Shown: one piece after another, positions 1 through 5,897 of the stretch
Position numbering within the stretch: position 1 is the first letter of the stretch
Layout of the letters: every line of letters begins with the position of its first letter
Assembly: GCA_029987245.1 (NCBI GenBank)
Contig: DALTWG010000015.1
Location: forward strand, 1-29,593
DNA: 29,593 bases
Direction: 5' to 3'
Source of the DNA: Methanocorpusculum sp.
Lineage (GTDB): Archaea; Halobacteriota; Methanomicrobia; Methanomicrobiales; Methanocorpusculaceae
Translations under genes and position numbers: made by a program
The notes under the pieces: model-generated
Told to the model about the DNA's origin: nothing
The model's database searches: none
Seen by the model: only the letters and a program-made list of their open reading frames with translations

Positions 1-54
1 TGAATAGAACTATCAATAGACTATGAATAGAACTATCAATAGACTATGAATAGA
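1..54. repeat. 23-bp tandem repeat at window edge
   Basis: Two full units (1-23 and 24-46) and the first 8 bases of a third (47-54) are identical. Each unit is itself two related halves, a 12-mer starting GAATAG and an 11-mer starting CAATAG, both ending ACTAT. There are no spacers, so it is a minisatellite-like array rather than CRISPR. The left edge is cut by the window, so total copy number is unknown. It ends about 10 bp beyond the stop codon of the minus-strand gene at 65-289. Confidence 0.9.
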
Positions 55-64
55 AAAAAGAGAT

Positions 65-289
65 TTATTCCGTCTCTGCCTTCTTTACTTTTTTCTGCGC
101 GGGGTTTTTGCCGACATTCTTTAAAATAACCGTGAGTCCTGCCGCGCTCAGATAAAGAATGAAAATAAGGAACGCTGCAATGTATGCAAATCCATCCGGC
201 AAAACCTGCGGCAGAACCAGCATCATGAATGCAAAAAGGGCGATTCCGACAACGGCAATTACAATATCCAGTATCCAGTCTGTTCTCAT
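65..289 (-). CDS. Small two-helix membrane protein, unknown function
   Basis: A 74-residue protein starting MRTDWILD. It shows a hydrophobic helix at about residues 7-30, a short turn with Pro-Asp-Gly, a second helix at about 34-57, and a Lys-rich tail (KKVKKAETE), so it is probably an inner-membrane protein with both ends cytoplasmic. A longer reading frame extends upstream but would run through the divergent HD-domain gene. The ATG at 289 is preferred because a TATA-like element centred at about 317 lies 28 bp upstream, which fits a leaderless mRNA. I do not recognise the family. The assignment as a real gene rests on its composition and promoter spacing. Confidence 0.7.
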   Translation of the reverse strand: MRTDWILDIVIAVVGIALFAFMMLVLPQVLPDGFAYIAAFLIFILYLSAAGLTVILKNVGKNPAQKKVKKAETE

Positions 290-311
290 GAATAATAGAT
301 TTGGCGTGTGT

Positions 312-321
312 GCTTTTATCT
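312..321. promoter_or_regulatory. Shared TATA box of divergent gene pair
   Basis: The element CTTTTATC (313-320), read GATAAAAG on the other strand, sits 28 bp from the ATG at 345 (plus) and 28 bp from the ATG at 289 (minus). Only 55 bp separate the two starts and no other TATA-like sequence is visible, so one TBP site may serve both directions. Neither start has a Shine-Dalgarno sequence. Confidence 0.55.
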
Positions 322-344
322 GTTTTGCTATCACATTACTATAC

Positions 345-896
345 ATGGAAAAATCCGAAGCACTCACCCTGTTAAAAGAGCATGTGAAAAAAGAATCCCT
401 TATCGGACACTGCCTTGCAACCGCGGCTGTCATGAAAGGACTTGCAAAAGAGTTCGGGCAGGACGAAAAAACCTGGGAATTAATCGGCATTCTGCATGAT
501 ATCGATTTCGAGGAAATCGATGAAGACATGACAAAACACGGCATTGCAGGCTTTGAAATCCTGAAAAATGCCGGCATCGGCGATGAAATCGCCTGCCCGG
601 TGCGCGACCACAATCATATGGCGCACACCGCGCCATACACCGAAAAAGTCGACATCTGCCTGCAGACGGCAGACAGCGTTTCCGGCCTTGTAATCGCCTG
701 CGCGTACGTAAAAGGCGGCAAATTATCCGATGTATCCGTAAAGACCGTGACGAAAAAGTACAAGACCGCATCGTTTGCCGCCGGATGCGACAGAAACCGG
801 ATTGCATCCACTGATGCACTTGTCGCGCGCGACCGGATGTATGAAATAGCCATCGCATCGCTTCTGGAAATCAAAGATGAATTAGGTCTTACGTAA
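345..896 (+). CDS. HD-domain metal-dependent phosphohydrolase
   Basis: A 183-residue HD-superfamily protein. The metal-binding set is visible in order: His22 (in GHCLA), His51-Asp52 (LHDID), His65, His89 (RDHNHM) and Asp110 (LQTADS). HD proteins hydrolyse phosphate esters, commonly nucleotides; the substrate cannot be told from sequence. The size matches small stand-alone archaeal and clostridial HDIG-type proteins. The reading frame is open further upstream (to 159) but that part is antisense to the divergent membrane protein, and the ATG at 345 has a TATA box 28 bp away. Its stop codon at 894-896 abuts the ATG of the next gene (TAAATG), so it is co-transcribed with the ThiN-like gene and probably with S17e. 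Confidence 0.85.
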   Translation: MEKSEALTLLKEHVKKESLIGHCLATAAVMKGLAKEFGQDEKTWELIGILHDIDFEEIDEDMTKHGIAGFEILKNAGIGDEIACPVRDHNHMAHTAPYTEKVDICLQTADSVSGLVIACAYVKGGKLSDVSVKTVTKKYKTASFAAGCDRNRIASTDALVARDRMYEIAIASLLEIKDELGLT

Positions 897-1403
897 ATGG
901 CAGCGGCGCAAAATCAGTCGGAAGTGCTGCGCGCGCTCCAGAAAGCGCACGGCAAACTGGAAAATGTCATCCGGTATCTCCGGCCGAAGGGCGGAGTGGT
1001 CCTGGCATGCGCTGCAAAAGGCGCGCGCGATTGCAAAGGTGTTGCCGTCGCGCATGAAAATTCCGTCGGATTCGGCATCGACGAAGAAATCACGCGCGTG
1101 CTTTTAACGGTGCTGCGCTATGATGAAGATATGCGCGCGTGCGGGGTGGTGCGCTATACTGATGAAATATACGAATTTGTGCGCGACCTCCTCCTTGAGG
1201 TGGAAAAATACGATGTGCAGAAATACCCGAAAGGCATTTCCACCATGGACTGGGGCATCTCGTTTATGTGCAAAAACGGCGTTCCCATGGCTTTGGCGTC
1301 GCAAAACAGCCAGGAAAGAGATGACTGCATCTTTATTTTCGGCACCACTCCGGATGAGGCAGCAAACAGAATCCTTATCTTATCAGAGCGACTATCTATA
1401 TAG
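897..1403 (+). CDS. Stand-alone ThiN-like (thiamine-phosphate synthase family) domain protein
   Basis: A 168-residue protein. Residues 60-90 (arginine and a run of Val/Leu, then YDEDMR, then VVRYTDE) and 117-162 (MDWGIS, GVPMAL, then IFIFGTTPDEAANRIL) follow the order of the ThiN domain, which makes thiamine phosphate when fused to ThiD and acts as a ligand sensor in the archaeal regulator ThiR. Here the domain stands alone, with neither a ThiD part nor an HTH. As I recall the catalytic ThiN signature (a G-x-S-R-H-V-x-R-I stretch), the His corresponds to Glu64 here, so catalysis is doubtful. It starts directly at the stop codon of the HD gene and precedes S17e by 16 bp. The family call is moderately sure; the function is unknown. 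Confidence 0.65.
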   Translation: MAAAQNQSEVLRALQKAHGKLENVIRYLRPKGGVVLACAAKGARDCKGVAVAHENSVGFGIDEEITRVLLTVLRYDEDMRACGVVRYTDEIYEFVRDLLLEVEKYDVQKYPKGISTMDWGISFMCKNGVPMALASQNSQERDDCIFIFGTTPDEAANRILILSERLSI

Positions 1404-1419
1404 ACATCAGAGGAAACTC

Positions 1420-1614
1420 ATGGGAATTAAACCAAGTTATATCAAGACAATGGGCGAGGCCCTTTTAGAACAGCATCCGAAATCCTTCAACGGCAACTTT
1501 GAAGACAACAAAGCAGTTGTTTCCGAAGTAACCACCATCCAGAGCAAGACAATCCGCAACCGTGTTGCAGGCAACATTACCCGCAAAGTAAACAACACCC
1601 GGCGCAACCACTGA
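1420..1614 (+). CDS. rps17e: 30S ribosomal protein S17e
   Basis: A 64-residue protein matching archaeal/eukaryotic S17e: the N-terminal IKPSYIKTMGEALLEQHP segment, FNGNFEDNKAVV in the middle and the IRNRVAGNITR segment near the end. Its length is normal for archaea. The start at 1420 has AGAGGA at 1409-1414, five bases upstream. The gene is the last of the HD/ThiN-like/S17e run. In many methanogens S17e precedes lysine-pathway genes such as dapA; here the next gene is instead convergent, with only two bases between the stop codons. Confidence 0.93.
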   Translation: MGIKPSYIKTMGEALLEQHPKSFNGNFEDNKAVVSEVTTIQSKTIRNRVAGNITRKVNNTRRNH

Positions 1615-1616
1615 TT

Positions 1617-1808
1617 TTATCCCCCAACATATTTTTTCTTCGCTTTCATAAGCGTAAGCTCTCTTTCATTACAAAAACTTATTATGCTAACACAGCATAT
1701 GAGAATATGCATATCACAATTGCAGCCGGTACTTCCGGTTTTCCATTGCGGGGAGGCAGAGGCTTGTGTTTCTGCCTGAGAAAATATGTACATAATCTGT
1801 TTCGGCAC
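1617..1808 (-). CDS. Small Cys-rich protein with strong ribosome binding site, unknown
   Basis: A 63-residue ORF beginning with GTG. Eight bases of the archaeal Shine-Dalgarno core, GGAGGTGA (1820-1813), precede it with four A residues between, the best ribosome site in the window. A palindromic TATA box at 1856-1863 would give a leader of about 25 nt. The product has several Cys (TGCNCD, ILICC, a later SFC), a basic tail and ends Val-Gly-Gly. The Gly-Gly end recalls ubiquitin-like sulfur carriers, but I see no beta-grasp pattern, so that is not claimed. The stop lies two bases from the S17e stop. Alternatively the stretch is a structured RNA (hairpins at 1684-1777). No family recognised. Confidence 0.45.
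   Translation of the reverse strand: MPKQIMYIFSQAETQASASPQWKTGSTGCNCDMHILICCVSIISFCNERELTLMKAKKKYVGG
1684..1777. other. Cluster of short perfect hairpins
   Basis: Four inverted repeats lie within 94 bp: ATGCT/AGCAT (1684-1698), GCATAT/ATATGC enclosing GAGA (1695-1710, exclusive with the first), AGCCGG/CCGGTT with one G-U pair (1724-1740) and AGGCAGA/TCTGCCT (1754-1777). They lie inside the small minus-strand ORF, in the 303-bp gap (1615-1917) between the S17e and Sel1 genes. They may be mRNA structure, a small RNA, or chance. Confidence 0.4.
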
Positions 1809-1812
1809 TTTT

Positions 1813-1820
1813 TCACCTCC
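1813..1820 (-). promoter_or_regulatory. Near-perfect Shine-Dalgarno for small ORF
   Basis: GGAGGTGA on the minus strand complements eight consecutive bases of the archaeal 16S 3' end (…AUCACCUCCU). The GGAGG core is seven bases from the GTG at 1808-1806. It is the main argument that the small ORF is translated. Confidence 0.6.
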
Positions 1821-1855
1821 GTCCCCGCAATCTTCTCATTCTTTCTTTTCCGGAC

Positions 1856-1863
1856 TTATATAA
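1856..1863. promoter_or_regulatory. Palindromic TATA box between divergent genes
   Basis: TTATATAA reads the same on both strands. Its centre is 52 bp from the GTG at 1808 (minus) and 58 bp from the ATG at 1918 (plus). With transcription starting about 25 bp from the box, both mRNAs would have leaders of roughly 25-30 nt, and both starts do have Shine-Dalgarno sites (1813-1820 and 1904-1911). Confidence 0.55.
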
Positions 1864-1917
1864 AAACATAAAGTTATTTAGTGAAGACACACATACTTTT
1901 AGTAAAGGTGAGAGAAA

Positions 1918-2841
1918 ATGTCTATCCTGAATAAAAATGCCGAAGAACTTTTTGACGAAGGAAATAAACTTTTTACGGGCGCAAAAGGCAAGACGGACAA
2001 GAGAAAAGCGATAAAATTATTTGAGAAGGCAGCGGAGTTAAAGCATCCGGGCGCACTGTACCGTCTTGGCATGTGCTGTTATCTCGGTGAAGCGATTGGC
2101 GCAGACAAAGAAAAAGCGCTGAAATACTTAGGCGAAGCGGCAGAACTCGGCAGCAGCGAAGCGGCAAAGTTCCTTGCCAAACTAAACGGAAAAATCGATG
2201 ATGTCATAACCGAAAGCAAGGCCGAATCTGAGGCAAAAGCAGAGCCGGCGCCGGAGACAGAGGCGGAGGCTGAGGCAGAAGCAGAGCCCGAAGACGCGCA
2301 GGAAGCAGGAATTGAGCCGCTCTTAAAAATCAGCCAGGAAGACGGCAAATATGTAATCCGCGCCGGCACCGCAACCGCTTACGTTTCCCGCGGCGACTGC
2401 GGATTTGAAATCAAGACCGGTTCGCAATTCTTGCGGCGCGAGGTAAATATCCCGGATGCAATAGCAGAAGGGCGCAAAAACCTGGAGGATTTGTGCTTCC
2501 TCAAGGTTGTACCGGGCGTCAACTCCGTTCTTGAATCCATCAAATCCATTCAGGTCCCGTACCTGAAAGATGCCGTTTCCATGATTTACGGCAAAGTGGT
2601 CGATATGAAAGATACCGGCGTAAAAGAGGAGGCAAAACCCGCCGCCCAAAAAGAGTATCCGACACCGGTTACCCGTCGTGAATATCTTGCCACCGGTATG
2701 CAGATTTATGTTGACGGCGATACCGTAAAAGGGCTTGAATACATTAAGCAGTCGGCAAAATACGGGCTTCTTGATGCAAAAGAGCTCTTAAAAGCGGAAA
2801 ATATTGATACGGAAATCCGTTCGCGGGTTTCGGCGGCATAA
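1918..2841 (+). CDS. Sel1-like repeat protein with acidic linker
   Basis: A 307-residue soluble protein. Residues 1-90 contain helical TPR/Sel1-type repeats (AIKLFEKAAELKHPGALYRLG and ALKYLGEAAELGSSEAAKFL segments). Residues 98-132 are a low-complexity Ala/Glu linker. Residues 135-235 form a region I do not recognise, and about 259-297 is another Sel1-like unit (GLEYIKQSAKYGLLDAKELL). Such repeats bind proteins or peptides, so a scaffold role is likely; no catalytic motif is seen. The ATG at 1918 follows AAAGGTGA (1904-1911) with six bases between. A T-rich tract directly after the stop looks like its terminator. It is convergent with the polyphosphate kinase gene. Confidence 0.8.
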   Translation: MSILNKNAEELFDEGNKLFTGAKGKTDKRKAIKLFEKAAELKHPGALYRLGMCCYLGEAIGADKEKALKYLGEAAELGSSEAAKFLAKLNGKIDDVITESKAESEAKAEPAPETEAEAEAEAEPEDAQEAGIEPLLKISQEDGKYVIRAGTATAYVSRGDCGFEIKTGSQFLRREVNIPDAIAEGRKNLEDLCFLKVVPGVNSVLESIKSIQVPYLKDAVSMIYGKVVDMKDTGVKEEAKPAAQKEYPTPVTRREYLATGMQIYVDGDTVKGLEYIKQSAKYGLLDAKELLKAENIDTEIRSRVSAA

Positions 2842-2858
2842 TTTTTTACCCTTTTTTT
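2842..2858 (+). terminator. Oligo-T terminator after Sel1-repeat gene
   Basis: Two T tracts, T6 (2842-2847) and T7 (2852-2858), begin immediately after the TAA. Archaeal RNA polymerase terminates at such tracts without needing a hairpin. It lies in the 21-bp gap before the convergent ppk stop. Confidence 0.6.
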
Positions 2859-2862
2859 CCCC

Positions 2863-4923
2863 TTAATCCGGATTCACGCTTTCCTCTTTTGCCTCTTCTG
2901 CCAGAATATTCTGGGAATTTATCATCTCACCCGCCGCCTCAAAGCGCGTATACGTCCCGTCCGGTAAAAGTCTGCGCGCCTTTACATTGTCGCGCATAAT
3001 CAAATCAAGAATATGATGAATACGCCTGCGCACTTCGGCGTCAAGAACCGGACAGCCAACCTCGACACGGCGTTCGGTATTTCTGGTCATGAAATCAGCG
3101 GAGGCAATATACATCTTCTCCTCTGCACCCGTTCCAAACACATAAATCCGCGAATGCTCCAAAAACCGGCCGACGATATTTCTCACGGTAATATTTTCCG
3201 TTTCGCCGGGAATACCCGGAATAATGCAGCAGATACCCCGCACTATCATGTCAACTTTGACCCCGGCGCAGGACGCCTCTTTTAATTTGTCTATTATGTC
3301 GATATCAGTCAGAGAATTAATTTTTACCAGAATCCGCCCGTTCTGTTTTTTCTTAATCTCATCATCCATGAGTTTAAGCACCGTGCTCTTTAACCCCGAC
3401 GGCGAGACAAGAAGCAGTTTGTAACTGCCGTGCAGATTGGCAAGCGCCATATTTTTGAAAAATAAATCGGCTTCCGCGCCGATTTCCTGATTTGCCGTCA
3501 TAATCGACAAATCAGTGTACTGCTCGGCCGTTTTTTCATTGTAGTTGCCCGTTCCTATCTGCGTATAATATTTAATCGCCCCGCGTTCCTTTCTTGTTAT
3601 CAGACAAATCTTGGAATGAACCTTGTAATCTTCAAATCCATAGATAATTTTGCAGCCCGCATCTTCTAAAAACTCCGACCAGTCAATATTATTCTGCTCG
3701 TCAAAGCGAGCCCGGAGTTCAATAAAAACGGTGACATCAATGCCGTTTTCCGCCGCGGCGCAGAGATAATCAACCAGTTTTGTCTTGTGCGCCAGCCGGT
3801 AAATCGTAATTTTAATGGAAATCGTATTTTTATCATATGCCGCCTCCTTAATCATCCGCAAAAACGGCTTCATACTCTCAAAAGGATAGGACAGGAGAAT
3901 GTCATGTTTTATCAGTTGCCTGTGTACCGGAACCGAACCCGGAATACATGCGGGGATATACGGCGTAAACGGCGGATAGGTGAGTATATCTTTTAGATTT
4001 TTGGAAATCTCTTTTTCCAGGTCAAATGCATAGGACAAAAGCAGCGGGGCCGTTGTAACGTACACCTGCGCCGGGGCAAGAGAGAGCATTTTGCATAAAT
4101 AGCCTGTAAAATCCTCACTGACCTTTTTGTTGAGTTCGAGTCGTACCGGTGCAAGTTTCCTGCGCTTTAACAGCGCATCCCGCATAATATGCCTGAAATC
4201 CGCATTGGTATCCGCAAATGCCTCGTCAGAAAGATTTACATCGGCATTGCGCGTAACGCAGAAGACCGTTTTTTCTTTGACCTCGTACATGGAAAAAACC
4301 GCATCCATCCGGTCAAGAATAATATCTTCCGTGCGCACATAGCGCAGGTTTGAGCCGGGAATGACAACAATTCCGGGCAAAGTCTGCGGGACCTGAATTA
4401 TCCCGAAGAATTTTTTCTTTCCATCTTTTAAAATGGCGCCGATATGCAACACATTATTCTGCAGATGCGGAAACGGATGGCGCAAATCAACAATCTGCGG
4501 AGATAAAACCGGTGCAACGGAGAATTTAAAATACTGCCTGATGTATTTTTTCTCATCGCCTGAGAGATTTTTCATGCTGCAGTTTTTCACGCCTGCCTCT
4601 TCCAGATTTTTTTCCACTTTTTTGTAAATTGCCTCCCGTTTTTTATACAGCGGCTTTACCGCGGCAAAAACCGCTTCCAGCTGCTCTTTTGGCGTCATGC
4701 CGGTGCGGGAATCCAAAATGTCAGGTTTCATCAGCATCAGATCATAGAGACTGCCAACACGGATCATAAAAAATTCATCCAGATTGCTCGTAAAAATCGC
4801 AATGAATTTCAACCGTTCGAGAAGCGGAACTGTAGAGTCGTCTGCTTCACGCAGGACACGTTCGTTAAATTTCAGCCATGACAGTTCACGGTTCTGCGTA
4901 TATGTTCTCTGTTTTTCCTTCAT
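2863..4923 (-). CDS. ppk: Polyphosphate kinase PPK1 (canonical copy)
   Basis: PPK1 reversibly moves the gamma phosphate of ATP onto polyphosphate. The 686 residues are full length. The N domain starts at NRELSWLKFNERVL (11-24). The catalytic phospholipase-D-like half has Arg376 (TIYRLA) and Arg406 (ELRARFDE), equivalent to the Mg-binding Arg375 and Arg405 of the E. coli enzyme, the phosphorylated His436 (KVHSK) and the second His590 (RFLEHSR). All key residues are present, so it should be active. The start at 4923 has AGGAGA (4936-4931) seven bases upstream and abuts the ppx stop codon, so it is translated from a ppx-ppk transcript. No clear terminator follows on this strand. Confidence 0.95.
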   Translation of the reverse strand: MKEKQRTYTQNRELSWLKFNERVLREADDSTVPLLERLKFIAIFTSNLDEFFMIRVGSLYDLMLMKPDILDSRTGMTPKEQLEAVFAAVKPLYKKREAIYKKVEKNLEEAGVKNCSMKNLSGDEKKYIRQYFKFSVAPVLSPQIVDLRHPFPHLQNNVLHIGAILKDGKKKFFGIIQVPQTLPGIVVIPGSNLRYVRTEDIILDRMDAVFSMYEVKEKTVFCVTRNADVNLSDEAFADTNADFRHIMRDALLKRRKLAPVRLELNKKVSEDFTGYLCKMLSLAPAQVYVTTAPLLLSYAFDLEKEISKNLKDILTYPPFTPYIPACIPGSVPVHRQLIKHDILLSYPFESMKPFLRMIKEAAYDKNTISIKITIYRLAHKTKLVDYLCAAAENGIDVTVFIELRARFDEQNNIDWSEFLEDAGCKIIYGFEDYKVHSKICLITRKERGAIKYYTQIGTGNYNEKTAEQYTDLSIMTANQEIGAEADLFFKNMALANLHGSYKLLLVSPSGLKSTVLKLMDDEIKKKQNGRILVKINSLTDIDIIDKLKEASCAGVKVDMIVRGICCIIPGIPGETENITVRNIVGRFLEHSRIYVFGTGAEEKMYIASADFMTRNTERRVEVGCPVLDAEVRRRIHHILDLIMRDNVKARRLLPDGTYTRFEAAGEMINSQNILAEEAKEESVNPD

Positions 4924-5820
4924 TTAGTCTTCTCCTGCATTTTCAGCAAGCAGTTTTGCAAGGCATCCTTCACGCACGCCGGTTTTACTCACGCGAATGG
5001 ATTTTGCATCGAAAAAGAGAGACACCGCATGTAAAATGCATGCCCCGGGAAGAATTGTGTGAATGCGTTCCGGCTCCGTTTTTAAAATAAGGTCAGCTGC
5101 GGCAGATTTTTTCATTTTGAGCAGACCGGCTAAATCCTGCGGCGTGTACTTTTCAGTCTTCTTTTTTTCGCCCGTTGAAGCGGCTAAAACCTTTCCGCAT
5201 CCGCGGATTGTGCCCCCGATTCCGCAAATCTGATTTATCATGTATTTTTCCGGGAAAGTCTTTTCAAGCATCTTTACTACTTCCTTTTCGATTAGCAGCA
5301 TCTCGATTTTTAAGGGAAGAATATCTTTGACATGTCTGCGGTACATGACAAGAGAGCCGAACGGAAGAGATTTGGAAAAAACCGGCCCGTCATCTTTGAA
5401 ATACACAAGTTCCGTGCTTCCGCCGCCGATATCAACAATCAGCCCCTCTTTTTCAGTAAACGTCTGTTTTGCGCCAAAATAATCGAGTTCTGCCTCTTCC
5501 TCGCCGCTGAGTATAGTAATTTGCGCCCCGCAGGCTTTTTCAAAGCGTGCTTTTACCTCTTCAGCGTTGTCAATGCCGCGAAGCGGGGCGGTTGCAAAAC
5601 AGACAAGGCGTCTTACATGGATATAAGAGAGAAGCGAGGTAAGCGCGGCCAAAGCCTCTTCGCCTTTTTCAATGCCCGCCAAAGACATCTGCTTATTTTC
5701 TATGTATCCGGCAAGACCGGCTGTTATTTTTTTATTCAGCATCAGGGTAATTGTTTTGTTTTCCACTTTGTAAAGAGACAGGCGGATGGTATTTGAGCCG
5801 ATATCAATAACAGCGTACAT
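4924..5820 (-). CDS. ppx: Exopolyphosphatase, Ppx/GppA family
   Basis: Ppx removes terminal phosphate from polyphosphate; GppA relatives act on pppGpp, but the setting between two polyphosphate kinase genes favours Ppx. The actin-like ASKHA fold is seen in order: phosphate-1 IDIGSNTIRL near the start, SGEEEA, phosphate-2 VDIGGGSTEL and GIGGTIRG. At 298 residues it is the short form without the C-terminal HD-like domain. An upstream ATG at 5844 would add eight residues, but a TATA box (5845-5854) lies almost on top of it and 30 bp from the ATG at 5820, which starts MYAVIDIGS as in the family. The upstream ATG therefore should lie outside the mRNA. The stop abuts the start of the next ppk. Confidence 0.9.
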   Translation of the reverse strand: MYAVIDIGSNTIRLSLYKVENKTITLMLNKKITAGLAGYIENKQMSLAGIEKGEEALAALTSLLSYIHVRRLVCFATAPLRGIDNAEEVKARFEKACGAQITILSGEEEAELDYFGAKQTFTEKEGLIVDIGGGSTELVYFKDDGPVFSKSLPFGSLVMYRRHVKDILPLKIEMLLIEKEVVKMLEKTFPEKYMINQICGIGGTIRGCGKVLAASTGEKKKTEKYTPQDLAGLLKMKKSAAADLILKTEPERIHTILPGACILHAVSLFFDAKSIRVSKTGVREGCLAKLLAENAGED

Positions 5821-5844
5821 CTGATTACTTATTTGCCGTAGCAT

Positions 5845-5854
5845 TATTTATATC
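5845..5854 (-). promoter_or_regulatory. TATA box for ppx-ppk transcript
   Basis: GATATAAATA on the minus strand is centred 30 bp from the ppx ATG at 5820. It directly follows the terminator-like element of the second ppk, so ppx-ppk appears to be its own transcription unit although the three genes are co-directional. Confidence 0.5.
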
Positions 5855-5873
5855 TGATGCTGCACGGAAAAGG

Positions 5874-5897
5874 AAAAAAGAGCGTTTTAAAAACGCT
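5874..5897 (-). terminator. Hairpin plus oligo-T terminator overlapping ppk stop codon
   Basis: On the minus strand AGCGTTTT and AAAACGCT (5897-5881) form an inverted repeat around one base, containing the TAA stop of the upstream ppk, followed by CTTTTTTCC (T6 at 5879-5874). It resembles a bacterial intrinsic terminator although archaea normally need only the T tract. Confidence 0.55.

Noticed and set aside
1..54. Repeat array as the end of a CRISPR locus
   Set aside because: The units are contiguous 23-mers without unique spacers, and no cas gene is in the window.
430..858. Long antisense ORF (142 residues) opposite the HD-domain gene
   Set aside because: Arg/Cys-rich composition typical of a shadow frame; the HD gene explains the region.
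1617..1808. Reading the Gly-Gly-ending small ORF as the sulfur carrier for the E1-like enzyme
   Set aside because: There is no beta-grasp pattern, it is 17 kb away from the operon, and a Gly-Gly end alone is weak evidence.
5821..5844. Eight-residue longer ppx start at 5844
   Set aside because: The TATA box is directly next to this ATG, so the codon should precede the transcription start.
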